From positions 1-64,000 of the forward strand of contig NZ_JABBGA010000007.1 of the NCBI RefSeq assembly GCF_012927165.1: a stretch of 64,000 nt of DNA, in the 5' to 3' direction. The translations under genes were made by a program, and so were the position numbers. This document shows positions 8,127-17,924 of this stretch, one piece after another (position 1 is the stretch's first letter; every line of letters starts with the position of its first letter). A model generated the notes under the pieces. That model was not told where the DNA came from and did not search any database. It was given only the letters and a program-made list of their open reading frames with translations. This DNA is from Zoogloea dura. Its GTDB lineage: Bacteria; Pseudomonadota; Gammaproteobacteria; Burkholderiales; Rhodocyclaceae.

Positions 8127-10976
8127 ATGCAAAACATTACATTTCAGCCAGGCTCCCTCGTCTCCGCCCGTGGCCGTGAGTGGATAGTCCTGCCCCAATC
8201 CTCGGACGACACGCTCCATCTTCGCCCGCTCGGCGCCACCGACGACGACGCAACCCTCATCTACCTGCCCATCGAGCCGGGCCCGGTAGGTCCGGCAACC
8301 TTCCCCTGGCCGACGGCCGAACAGGCGTCCAACTTTGCCGCCGGTCAGTTGCTGCGTGATGCGCTGCAGCTCAAGCTGCGCACAGGTGCCGGACCGTTCC
8401 GCAGCTTCGGTAACATCGCCGTTGAGCCGCGCGCCTACCAGCTCGTCCCCTTGCTGATGGCGCTCAAGCAGGAGGTTGTACGGCTGTTGATTGCGGACGA
8501 TGTGGGTATAGGTAAGACCATCGAAGCTGCGCTTATCGTTCGGGAGCTCCTTGACCGCGGAGAAATCATCCGAATGGCCGTGCTGTGCCCACCGCACTTG
8601 TGCGAGCAGTGGCAGCGCGAGTTGAAGCAGCGCTTCCACATCAACGCCGTGGTCGTACGCAGCACCACCGCCAACCGGCTGGAGCGCGGCTTGCCCGCCA
8701 ATCAGTCGGTGTTCGAGGCTTATCCCTTTACGGTGGTCAGTTTGGACTACATCAAGTCCGACCGCCGCCGTGACGAATTCCAGCGCGCCTGCCCGGAGTG
8801 CGTCATCGTCGATGAGGCGCATACCTGTACCTTCAGCGGCCAGGGCAAGCAGAAGCGCTACACTCTGCTCAAGGGGTTAGCGGAAGATACGTCGCGCCAC
8901 ATGGTCTTGCTCACTGCGACTCCCCACTCAGGGGATGAGGAAGCCTTCTACAACCTACTTGGTCTGCTCCACCCGGAGTTCCGTGAGCTGAAGGACATTC
9001 CTTCAACTAGCCGCAAGCCGCTTCGTGAGCAGCTGGCCAATCATTTCGTGCAACGTCGTCGCCCGGACATCGAGGAATGGCAGGACCGCAATGTTTTTCC
9101 CGAAAGGCTGTCTGCAGAAATCACCTACAAGCTAACGGGTGATTGGGGCCGGTTGTTTGATGAAGTGCTCGACTACGCGCGCGATCTGGTCGAGCGTGCC
9201 GAAGGCAAAGGGCTGTTGCAGCAACGCATGAGTTGGTGGGCTGCACTGGCTTTGTTGCGTTGTATCTCCTCGTCGCCGGCTGCAGCGGTCAATGCGTTGC
9301 GTACCCGCCTTCACGGTACGGCGCCAACTGACAACGTGGATGCGGTAGAAGTCGAACTCACCCTGGAAGAGGCGGAAGAGCGGGGCCGCGAGCGCGTGCT
9401 CGATGGCGTGGAAGACGACCTCTCCACTCAGGACATCGAACCGGGCGCCCGCACCGAAGATGGTGCCCGTCTCACCGAGTTGATAGACCGTGCCGAGAGC
9501 CTGGCCGGACCGGCGAAGGACCCCAAGCTCAAGAAGCTCATCGACCACCTCAAGGAGCTCACCGAAGCTGGTTTCCAGCCGGTGGTGTTCTGCCGCTACA
9601 TCGCCACTGCGCACTATGTGGCCGATAATCTGCGCACTGTCTTCCGCAACCATCAGGTAACGCCGGTAACGGGCCAGTTCACGCCCGCCGAGCGGGAAGC
9701 CGCCGTGGAGGCCATGGGTGAAGCGGAGCCGCGCATCCTGGTCGCGACCGACTGCCTGTCTGAAGGTATCAACCTGCAGAACCTCTTCACAGCGGTGGTG
9801 CACTACGACCTGTCGTGGAACCCCACCCGTCACGAGCAGCGTGAAGGCCGTGTCGACCGCTTCGGCCAGAAAGCGCGCGAAGTGCGCACCACCATGCTCT
9901 ACGGCCAGGACAACCCGGTCGACGGCGCTGTGCTGCAGGTCATCCTGCGTAAGGCCGAGAGTATCCGTAAAGAGCTCGGTGTTCTGGTGCCGATGCCCGA
10001 CGACCAAGGCAAGCTCACCCAGGCGCTGGTTGGTGCCGTGCTGCTGCGTAAGGGCACGACTACGGCCCGCGTCCCTCAGCTCGGTCTCGACTTCGGCGAC
10101 CCGGAGCTGTCCATCGATACCGCGTGGACCTCCGCGCGCGAAAAGGCAGCCAAGAACCGCACCCTGTTCGCCCAGCGCCGCCTGAAGCCCGAAGATGTAC
10201 TGCCCGAATGGCAGAAAACGCTGGCCGTGCTTGGCGGCGAGGCAGATGTGGAGCGCTTCATCAAACGGGTCGCCCAGCAGCTCGGCGCGCCGCTAGAAGA
10301 GACGGCCAAAGGCACTGCGACTCACTGGAAACTCCATGCCTCAAGCCTCCCCGCGGCCGTGCGTGAGCGCCTGGAAGGCGAGGGCCTCGCCGGCACGCTG
10401 CGCATCGACTTCCATCAGCCGCCGGCACCGGGTACGCAGTTCATCCACCGCACCCACCCGCTCGTATCCGTATTGGCGGACTTCCTGCTTGAAACCGCGC
10501 TGGACTATGCCTCCATCGAGGCAGACACAACGCTCGACGCCGTTGCTCGGGCTGGGGCCATCTTCACCGGAGCCGTGGAGACCCGAACCACCGTCTTACT
10601 GGTGCGCCTGCGCCACCAACTCACCGTCAGTCACCGGGGGCAGTCGCGCTTGCTGCTATGTGAGGAGACGCTCACCGTCGGGTTGGAGGCTGGCAACGAA
10701 TCCACACCGCTTGAAGAAGCCTCCGCTCGCGCGTTGATGACTGCTGAACCGGCCCGCAACATGCCGCCGCCGCTGCGCGACCAGCATATCCAGCGCGCGC
10801 TGGCGCAACTGCCCGGGATTCAGCCCACGCTGGAAGAACTCGCCCGTGCCCGTGCCCAGCAACTGCTCGAAGACCACCGCCGCGTGCGGGTGGCGTCGGA
10901 TGCGCGGGGGGAATATCGCGTTACGCCGAGCCTGCCGGTGGACATCATGGGCGTCTTCGTTCTCATCCCGGCCTGA
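8127..10976 (+). CDS. drmD: SNF2-family helicase, DrmD-like
   Basis: A 949-aa SNF2/RapA-type ATPase predicted to translocate on double-stranded DNA. Residues 1-50 carry PGSLVSARGREW and LRPLGATDDD, the opening seen in DISARM DrmD proteins. Walker A DVGIGKT is near residue 125, the DEAH box (VDEAHTC) near 229, motif III LLTATPHSG near 265 and motif VI HEQREGRVDRFGQ near 570. A long C-terminal region follows the second RecA lobe. I start at ATG 8127; TTG 8118 is the upstream alternative and neither has a strong ribosome binding site. It is followed after 27 bp by the methyltransferase gene, the drmD-drmMI order known from class 1 DISARM. The gene symbol rests on similarity recognised by eye. 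Confidence 0.8.
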   Translation: MQNITFQPGSLVSARGREWIVLPQSSDDTLHLRPLGATDDDATLIYLPIEPGPVGPATFPWPTAEQASNFAAGQLLRDALQLKLRTGAGPFRSFGNIAVEPRAYQLVPLLMALKQEVVRLLIADDVGIGKTIEAALIVRELLDRGEIIRMAVLCPPHLCEQWQRELKQRFHINAVVVRSTTANRLERGLPANQSVFEAYPFTVVSLDYIKSDRRRDEFQRACPECVIVDEAHTCTFSGQGKQKRYTLLKGLAEDTSRHMVLLTATPHSGDEEAFYNLLGLLHPEFRELKDIPSTSRKPLREQLANHFVQRRRPDIEEWQDRNVFPERLSAEITYKLTGDWGRLFDEVLDYARDLVERAEGKGLLQQRMSWWAALALLRCISSSPAAAVNALRTRLHGTAPTDNVDAVEVELTLEEAEERGRERVLDGVEDDLSTQDIEPGARTEDGARLTELIDRAESLAGPAKDPKLKKLIDHLKELTEAGFQPVVFCRYIATAHYVADNLRTVFRNHQVTPVTGQFTPAEREAAVEAMGEAEPRILVATDCLSEGINLQNLFTAVVHYDLSWNPTRHEQREGRVDRFGQKAREVRTTMLYGQDNPVDGAVLQVILRKAESIRKELGVLVPMPDDQGKLTQALVGAVLLRKGTTTARVPQLGLDFGDPELSIDTAWTSAREKAAKNRTLFAQRRLKPEDVLPEWQKTLAVLGGEADVERFIKRVAQQLGAPLEETAKGTATHWKLHASSLPAAVRERLEGEGLAGTLRIDFHQPPAPGTQFIHRTHPLVSVLADFLLETALDYASIEADTTLDAVARAGAIFTGAVETRTTVLLVRLRHQLTVSHRGQSRLLLCEETLTVGLEAGNESTPLEEASARALMTAEPARNMPPPLRDQHIQRALAQLPGIQPTLEELARARAQQLLEDHRRVRVASDARGEYRVTPSLPVDIMGVFVLIPA

Positions 10977-11003
10977 AGCCAGTAAACAGGAATCGACAAC
11001 AAC

Positions 11004-14000
11004 ATGGCTCGCCGTAATAACCACGAACTCGCCTTTGCCGCCCTGTCCATCGAGGGGGCGCTGCTGGCACCAGACTTTCTCAACAAGGTTGCGCATCTCG
11101 ATGCCGCCGAGCAGTCGGAGGCCGACTACGACATCCCCCGCGGCCTCAAGCTGCGCGATGAAATCGGCCGCTACTGGAAGATTGCGCAGAACCTCTGGCA
11201 AGACTTCTCCGCTAGGCGGCAGCGCGCCGACATGGATAGCCACGTCGTGACGGTGCGCGATTTCCTCGAACCCTTCTGCCGCCAAGTTTTGGGCTTTGCC
11301 GATATGCGCGCGGTGGGACAGGTCACCCTCGACGAGCGCGTATTCCCGATAGGCTTTGCCGCAGGAGAGGGCAGAGTGCCACTGGTCTTCGCCGCCAGTG
11401 ACCAGGCGTTGGACAAACCCAGCACCCGTCACGGCGACGGCGTACGCCGCCGCTCGCCTTTCCTGCTCGCGCAGGAATACCTCAACGCTAGTGGCGATTG
11501 CCTGTGGGCTGTGGTGAGCAACGGCCTCAAGCTGCGCATCCTGCGCGACAACCCGAGCCTGACCCGCCCGGCCTACATCGAGGCCGACCTGGAAGCCCTC
11601 TTCAACGAAGGGCTTTATCCGGACTTCACAGCCCTGTGGCTGCTCGCTCACGCCTCTCGCTTTGGCAAGGTCGGCGCTGAGCCTGCCGATTGCGCGCTGG
11701 AGCGCTGGCGCAACACTGCACAGGAAGACGGCATCCGCGCCCGCGACCGCCTGCGGGTGGGCGTCACAGAAGCCCTGCGTTCCCTCGGCACCGGCTTTCT
11801 CGCCCACAGGGACAACGCCGAACTGCGCCGCCGCATCGAGAGCGGCGAACTCAGCACTCAGGCCTACTTCGAGCAGCTGCTGCGCCTCATCTACCGCTTC
11901 ATATTCCTCGCCACCATCGAAGACCGCGAACTAGTCTTCGCGCCCGAAGCCACGCAGGAAGCCCGCGAGCGCTATCTCGCCGGCTACAGCCTCACTCGAC
12001 TGCGCCAGCTCGCCGCTCGCCGCCGCAGCTACGACCGGCATGCCGACTTGTGGCAGGTGCTCACCATCACCTTCGGTGGACTGGGCCGAGGACAGCCCGC
12101 GCTGGGCCTGCCCGCCCTAGGGGGCCTGTTTGATGCCGCCCAGTGCCCTGACCTCAACATCGCCCGCCTGGAAAACCAGGCACTGCTGTCCGCGCTCTTC
12201 AGCTTGTGTTTCTTTCGCGATGGTGCGGCGCTGTCGCGGGTTAACTACCGTGACATGGATTCCGAGGAGCTTGGCAGCGTGTATGAGAGCCTGCTGGAAC
12301 TCGTTCCCCAGGTCACGCTCACCGGCGGTATACGTAAGTTCGGCTTCATCGGCGACGAGGAGGAGGGCTCTACCCGCGGCAACGCCCGCAAGCTCACCGG
12401 CTCGTACTACACCCCGGATAGCCTGGTGCAGGAACTCATCAAGAGTGCGCTGGAGCCGGTCATCGTCCGTACTCTGGCCGAGAGCCCGCAGGAGCCGGTC
12501 AAGGCCCTGCTCGCGCTCACCGTGTGCGACCCAGCCTGTGGCTCCGGCCATTTCTTACTCGCTGCCGCCCGTCGCATCGCAGATGAAGTGGCTCTACTGC
12601 GCGCCTCGGAAGGAAACCCTACCGAGGACGACTTCCGTCACGCCCTGCGCGATGTGGTGGCGCACTGCATCTACGGCGTGGACAAGAACCCAATGGCAGT
12701 GGAGCTCGCCCGCACTGCTCTGTGGCTGGAGGCCTACACCCCCGACCGGCCGTTGAGCTTTATTGACCACCATCTGCGCGTGGGCGACGCGCTGCTTGGT
12801 GTTCTGGACCCCAAGGTGCTGGAGCAAGGTATCCCCGACGAGGCCTATACCGCCCTTTCGGGCGACGACAAGGAAGTCGCCAAGGCGCTTAAGAAGCAGA
12901 ACAAGGCCGACCTGAAGAGTTGGCGCCAGATTGCCAGCGGTGACCTGTTGACTCAGTCTGGCTTGGCCGCGCAGGCCGTCAGCGTCGAGACCCTGGACGA
13001 CGACACCCTCGAGCACCTCGAAGCCAAGCGCCAGGCTTGGTCGAGAGCTGAAGCCGAGGCACGACACAGTACCTTTGGGCGTCTGGCTGACACCTACGTG
13101 GCCGCCTTCCTGGCCCCCAAGCTGGCTGAGGCAGGTGACATGGTGCCGCTGTCGGGCTACTTGTGGGGCGTGATGAGCGGTCAAACGGCCATAGTCGAGA
13201 TGGAAGACGCCGCGCAAGCGCTGTGCCACCAACACAGCGTTTTCCATTGGTGGCTGGCCTTCCCCCAGGTGGCGGCGCGCGGAGGTTTCAGCGTGATGCT
13301 GGGTAACCCGCCGTGGGAGCGCATCAAGCTGCAGGAAGAGGAGTTTTTTGCTACCCGCAGCGCGCTGGTCGCCCAAGCCAAGAACAAGGCCGAGCGCACC
13401 CAACGAATCGAATGGCTACGCGAAGGCGTTCTGCTCCACCGCTTGAGCCCCGACCTGGAGCGCGCCGAGGGCCTGACTCCACCCAACCGCGCAGAAATGG
13501 CGTTGTACGCAAGCTTCATCGCCGCGCGCCGTGGCGCCGAAGCGGCCAGCCTTTACGCCCACGACAGTCGGCGCTATCCGCTCACAGGGGTGGGCGACGT
13601 CAATACTTACGCGCTGTTTGCTGAGACCTTCCTGCAGGCCACGGCACCCAGCGGTCGCGCCGGCTTCATCGTGCCAACTGGTATTGCCACCGACGATTCC
13701 ACCAAAGCCTACTTTGAGCGTCTAGCCACTGGCGGACACCTCCGAAGCTTGTTGTGTCTGGAGAATGAAGAGTTCGTTTTCCCGTCCGTGCACCATGCGT
13801 TCAGGTTTGCGCTGCTGACGCTAGGCGGTGAAGCCTCTGGGGATGTTGCCTCGCTCGTGTTCTTCGCGCGTCAGCCCGAGCAGATTCACGACCCCCGTCG
13901 CCGCTTTGTGCTGACCCCAGACGAATTCGCACTTATCAACCCCAACACCCGTACCTGCCCGGTGTTTCGGAGCGAGCGCGATGCGGAACTGACCAAGAAG

Positions 14001-15902
14001 CTTTACCACGCCGCGCCAGTGCTCATTGAAGAAGCTCTAACCGACGCCGAGGGTACAGCCGTGCGGCCTGAGAAGAACCCATGGGGAATCCGCTTCCAGA
14101 CCATGTTCCACATGTCCAGCGACAGCGGCTTGTTCGCCGATGTGCCTTCGGTTGCCGGCCAGCCTGTGAGTTTGCCGCTGTACGAGGCCAAGATGATTCA
14201 CCAGTTCGACCACCGGTGGGCGACCTATGTGGATGCCTCGAGTGGTATTGCGGGTGAAGTGGAGACCGCGGACGTGGGCGACGCGCAGAAGGCCGACCCC
14301 GCCTGCACTGTGCGCCCGCGTTACTGGGTGGACGAGCGCGAAGTGCTGGCCCGGATTGCCCGGGTACCTAGCCGCGTCGCCAAAGCTTGGCTTCTGACCC
14401 ACCAACTGGGCCCGTGTGCCACGATCGACGATGAAAAGTCACTCAAGTTCGCGGTTGCCACTTGGCTTGCTGGCGAGTGGATGCGGCGGCTCTGTGCTGA
14501 CGAGTTGGTTGGTGGTAGTGCCAGGGTACTGGCTGAGGCTCAGTGGCGTGCCATGGCTGAAATCGACCGAAGTGCCCGTCCCCTCCTCGGCGCACTACGG
14601 AGCGCGAGAGGTGGCGAGGACATCAACAACTGGACGAAGTGGGCGAAACAGGACGCTGACACGCCGCTCATGGAGGCGGAGGAGACGGCAATTCAGGCAT
14701 GGCAAGAGACCTTCCATGGCCTATCGAGCGAGGGAGCCAGGATTGGCTCATTGCTCAACTTTGTGGACGAGTGGATGGACCGCCGTAGTCCGCGGTGGCT
14801 GATGGGCTGGCGGGACATCACTGGAGTCGAGAAGGTGCGAACCGTCATCGGAACGGTCGTTCCCCGCGTCGGTGTTGGTCACACCTTGCCCCTCTACTTC
14901 AGCTCTGGCAATGCGGCGAGACAAGCCTGCCTTCTCAGCAATTGGCAGTCCTTGGTTTTCGACTATGTGGCTCGCCAGAAGGTCGGCGGTACGCACCTTA
15001 CCTATGGCTACCTGAAGCAGTTCCCAGTGCTGCCGCCTGACCGCTACACCTCCGCTGACCTCGCCTTCATTGTTCCCCGCGTCCTTGAACTCACCTACAC
15101 TGCGCACGACCTGCAGGCCTGGGGCGAGGACCTCGCCGCCTATGACGTGCGCCCCGCCGCTGAGCAGGGCCAGCCCTTCGTTTGGAACCCCGAACGCCGC
15201 GCGCGACTGCGTGCCGAACTCGATGCCTACTACGCCCGCCTCTACGGCCTCACCCGCGACGAACTGCGCTACATCCTCGACCCCGCCGACGTGATGGGAA
15301 TCGCCTACCCAGGCGAGACCTTCCGCGTGCTGAGAGAGGGTGAGATGCGGGCCTATAACGAGTACCGGACGCGGAGGCTAGTGCTGGAGGCGTGGGACCA
15401 GCAGACCATCATGTCGTCTTTGGCACAGTCGGGGCACGTTTCGTACTCCGAACACGGAATGATTCGAAATGCCGAAGAAGGCCGGCTGGCCGGCCTTGTT
15501 ACGGCACTGGTCGCTGAGCGAACAGGGGGGATTTCACTGGTCGCAATCCAGTCGGCGGTCGCTGGATTGATAACGGCAGCGCACTACCTTGGCCCGGTTG
15601 ATGGTCCAAGCCTCGAAGCCCTGCGGGGGGCGCTTGAGATTGCAGATGTAGCGCCGCTTCTGGGCCGCATCCTTCCTATCGTTCAGCGCCTTGAGGTAGT
15701 CGGAGTGCTCGTGCGTTCCACGCGGGGTGGCGAGCCCATTTTTACGCGTGGCTCCGGAACACCTCCGGGCGATGTCATCCTGTTGCCGGAACATCACGAA
15801 GCCGCTCGACTTCTGTGGCTAGCCGAGGGTCGGCGCATGACGTTGGAGAGAGAGCAGAGCGTGACTGTGCCTGTAAGCCCCAAGGCAACTGGCACGCAGT
15901 AG
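11004..15902 (+). CDS. Giant N6-adenine DNA methyltransferase (Eco57I/PglX class), DrmMI-like
   Basis: A 1632-aa protein predicted to methylate adenine, probably marking self DNA for the cluster. SAM-binding motif I DPACGSGHFLL is near residue 510 and catalytic motif IV NPPW (MLGNPPWERIKL) near 766, the gamma-class N6-A signature. The ~500-residue N-terminus resembles that of type IIG or DISARM methylases; I see no clear PD-(D/E)XK nuclease. The region near 1310-1340, with KVGGTHLTYGYLKQFPVLP, matches the target-recognition segment of PglX/Eco57I-type enzymes, and ~300 further residues follow. AGGA lies upstream of ATG 11004. It is longer than the usual ~1000-1400 aa for this class, so it may carry an extra C-terminal domain. 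Confidence 0.85.
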   Translation: MARRNNHELAFAALSIEGALLAPDFLNKVAHLDAAEQSEADYDIPRGLKLRDEIGRYWKIAQNLWQDFSARRQRADMDSHVVTVRDFLEPFCRQVLGFADMRAVGQVTLDERVFPIGFAAGEGRVPLVFAASDQALDKPSTRHGDGVRRRSPFLLAQEYLNASGDCLWAVVSNGLKLRILRDNPSLTRPAYIEADLEALFNEGLYPDFTALWLLAHASRFGKVGAEPADCALERWRNTAQEDGIRARDRLRVGVTEALRSLGTGFLAHRDNAELRRRIESGELSTQAYFEQLLRLIYRFIFLATIEDRELVFAPEATQEARERYLAGYSLTRLRQLAARRRSYDRHADLWQVLTITFGGLGRGQPALGLPALGGLFDAAQCPDLNIARLENQALLSALFSLCFFRDGAALSRVNYRDMDSEELGSVYESLLELVPQVTLTGGIRKFGFIGDEEEGSTRGNARKLTGSYYTPDSLVQELIKSALEPVIVRTLAESPQEPVKALLALTVCDPACGSGHFLLAAARRIADEVALLRASEGNPTEDDFRHALRDVVAHCIYGVDKNPMAVELARTALWLEAYTPDRPLSFIDHHLRVGDALLGVLDPKVLEQGIPDEAYTALSGDDKEVAKALKKQNKADLKSWRQIASGDLLTQSGLAAQAVSVETLDDDTLEHLEAKRQAWSRAEAEARHSTFGRLADTYVAAFLAPKLAEAGDMVPLSGYLWGVMSGQTAIVEMEDAAQALCHQHSVFHWWLAFPQVAARGGFSVMLGNPPWERIKLQEEEFFATRSALVAQAKNKAERTQRIEWLREGVLLHRLSPDLERAEGLTPPNRAEMALYASFIAARRGAEAASLYAHDSRRYPLTGVGDVNTYALFAETFLQATAPSGRAGFIVPTGIATDDSTKAYFERLATGGHLRSLLCLENEEFVFPSVHHAFRFALLTLGGEASGDVASLVFFARQPEQIHDPRRRFVLTPDEFALINPNTRTCPVFRSERDAELTKKLYHAAPVLIEEALTDAEGTAVRPEKNPWGIRFQTMFHMSSDSGLFADVPSVAGQPVSLPLYEAKMIHQFDHRWATYVDASSGIAGEVETADVGDAQKADPACTVRPRYWVDEREVLARIARVPSRVAKAWLLTHQLGPCATIDDEKSLKFAVATWLAGEWMRRLCADELVGGSARVLAEAQWRAMAEIDRSARPLLGALRSARGGEDINNWTKWAKQDADTPLMEAEETAIQAWQETFHGLSSEGARIGSLLNFVDEWMDRRSPRWLMGWRDITGVEKVRTVIGTVVPRVGVGHTLPLYFSSGNAARQACLLSNWQSLVFDYVARQKVGGTHLTYGYLKQFPVLPPDRYTSADLAFIVPRVLELTYTAHDLQAWGEDLAAYDVRPAAEQGQPFVWNPERRARLRAELDAYYARLYGLTRDELRYILDPADVMGIAYPGETFRVLREGEMRAYNEYRTRRLVLEAWDQQTIMSSLAQSGHVSYSEHGMIRNAEEGRLAGLVTALVAERTGGISLVAIQSAVAGLITAAHYLGPVDGPSLEALRGALEIADVAPLLGRILPIVQRLEVVGVLVRSTRGGEPIFTRGSGTPPGDVILLPEHHEAARLLWLAEGRRMTLEREQSVTVPVSPKATGTQ

Positions 15903-15912
15903 GAGTGGTGCG

Positions 15913-17901
15913 ATGTCAAACTGGCTCAAGGCGTGTGAACCGGTCCGCGCTCAACCCAGACTATGGGTCGAAACCCTGTGGCTCGTCGAATCCCGTGAGC
16001 CGCTCGTTTTCACGCGCACAATCGACCTGCACGCAGGGCTGAACATCGTATGGGCCAAGGAGTCCGCATCGAGCGAAGCCTCAGGCTTGTCGAGCGCAGG
16101 TCATGGCGTCGGTAAAACCTCGCTTTGCCTGTTACTGAGGTATGTCCTGGGTGATGATGCACCCGCCATCGCCACCCTGCGCGGCAAGGCCGCCGGAGGC
16201 TTTCCCAAAGGTGGGGTGGCCGCGCAGGTCCATGTGGACGGCTCGGTCTGGTTGGTTTTCCGACCGTACGGCGCGTACAGTCAGCCCATGGCGGCTCAAT
16301 GCGACGCGTTGAACCAGCTGCTCCAAGGAACGGCGGCGAATGACTTCGACGGCTACAGCCACGCGCTGGAGCAGTTCTCGATTGGCCGGCTTGCGACACG
16401 CTCACTGCCAGGAACGAATCAACCGCTGGAGTGGCGCCATTTGCTGGCTTGGTGCATCAGGGAGCAACGAACCCGTTTTGATGGCTTCTACCACTGGCGA
16501 GAGGGTGAAGGCTTGGGCTTCAAGAGGTCACGGCGTGACCCGCCGCTGTTGGTCGCCTCGGTGTTGGGTCTGGTGGACCTGGAGCTGGACCGGCTGCTGC
16601 GTGACATTGAGGCCAAGCAGAAACAGGTCGAACAGTGTAAGGAACGCATTTCTGAACTTGAACGGGCACCGACCTTTGCGCTGACCCATGCCGACCGACA
16701 GTTACGTTTGCGGGTGAAATCGGAAGAGGACGAGCCGGTCTTCATGACGATAGTCGGCGAATCCCTCGAATCGCGTGTTCAAGCGGCCTTGCAGGCTGCC
16801 GAGCTTGAGGAGCGGCGATTGGAGCGCGACGTGGAGCAGGCGGAGGATGTCCTAGCAGGGGAACAGGTGCGTCTGCATGAGCTAAACAAAGCCCGCGAGC
16901 TGGCGGAACTTACGGTGGGCATTGCCAAGTCCCTGGTTGACGCGAACCAAGCAGATTTTGAGCGGCTGACCAATGAACGGGACCAACTGGAAGGCCTGGA
17001 GGGTCGATGCGACCACGGGAATGTCGAGTTCAATGCGTGCCAGCACATCCGGGAGCGCAAGAGCGCGGTCAATATGACTTGGTACCGAGACGGTCGACAG
17101 GCCAAGGCAACGGCCCCGGAGCTCGCCGAACGCTACGAAGCTCAGATGCGGGAGTTCGACAGGGCCGCAAAGACCGCCTCTGAACAAGCGCATCGCATTT
17201 CTGAGAAGAAGGCTGAGCTTCGCCGATTGCGAGTCCGCGTCGCCACCAGTGAGAGCTCACGGGCACTCTTGAAGCAGTCCTGGAGCGAACTTCAGGTGCA
17301 GCACACACAAAGAGCCATAGGCGGCGATACGGCCGAGCTGGTCGAGGCGCGGTCGCAACTTCAGGAGTTCGAGACAGCACTGAATGCCCTCCGAGCCGCC
17401 GAGCTCAGCCGCAGGTCTCAGCAGTCATCAAGAGTGGACGCCATCAAGGCTTTGACGGCAGCCGTCTCGACCAGACTCCTTGGAGCCGCAGGACACGCTC
17501 GGTTTGTTTCGGGGCACGAATTTCGGCCCTTCCAAGTTGCGCGCGGTGGTGAAGCCTACCAGGTGCTGGAAGTGCTTCTGGGCGACATCGTGTGCCTGCT
17601 CGACTCGGCTGTCTCCGATGCGAGCAGCCACCCGGGCTTCCTGGTTCATGACTGTCCGAGAGAGGCCGATATGAGCGAGCGCCTGTACCGGGAGTTCTTC
17701 CTCGCCGCCGCTGAAGCGGCTAAGCAATTTGGCAAGGATGGCGCCGTGCCGTTTCAGTTTATCGTCACGACGACTTCGGCGCCACCGCTCGAACTTCAAG
17801 GCGACGGAGCTGTGGTGCTGGAGTTGGAGCCAGGTGTTGATGAACGTTTGCTGTTCAGGAGGGAGCTGATGCCCACCTTGCCGGGCTTTGAGTTGCAGTA
17901 G
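15913..17901 (+). CDS. Coiled-coil ABC/SMC-like ATPase, 662 aa
   Basis: Walker A GHGVGKTSL lies near residue 64 and a Walker-B-like strand ending in LVHDCP near 580, with a long heptad-rich middle (about residues 220-510) typical of Rad50/SMC/RecF-type ABC ATPases, including the DUF2326 group. At the coiled-coil apex (near 360-375) there is CDHGNVEFNACQH, a C-x-H...C-x-H arrangement that could act as a zinc hook, unlike the CxxC of Rad50. The start follows TAGGAGTGGT by a few bases and the gene begins 10 bp after the methyltransferase stop. Such ATPases commonly sense foreign DNA and license a partner effector. Here the partner could be the following DUF4209, small or HNH proteins; that is inference. 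Confidence 0.75.
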   Translation: MSNWLKACEPVRAQPRLWVETLWLVESREPLVFTRTIDLHAGLNIVWAKESASSEASGLSSAGHGVGKTSLCLLLRYVLGDDAPAIATLRGKAAGGFPKGGVAAQVHVDGSVWLVFRPYGAYSQPMAAQCDALNQLLQGTAANDFDGYSHALEQFSIGRLATRSLPGTNQPLEWRHLLAWCIREQRTRFDGFYHWREGEGLGFKRSRRDPPLLVASVLGLVDLELDRLLRDIEAKQKQVEQCKERISELERAPTFALTHADRQLRLRVKSEEDEPVFMTIVGESLESRVQAALQAAELEERRLERDVEQAEDVLAGEQVRLHELNKARELAELTVGIAKSLVDANQADFERLTNERDQLEGLEGRCDHGNVEFNACQHIRERKSAVNMTWYRDGRQAKATAPELAERYEAQMREFDRAAKTASEQAHRISEKKAELRRLRVRVATSESSRALLKQSWSELQVQHTQRAIGGDTAELVEARSQLQEFETALNALRAAELSRRSQQSSRVDAIKALTAAVSTRLLGAAGHARFVSGHEFRPFQVARGGEAYQVLEVLLGDIVCLLDSAVSDASSHPGFLVHDCPREADMSERLYREFFLAAAEAAKQFGKDGAVPFQFIVTTTSAPPLELQGDGAVVLELEPGVDERLLFRRELMPTLPGFELQ

Positions 17902-17924
17902 GCGTTAAATGCCAAGAAAAAGGA

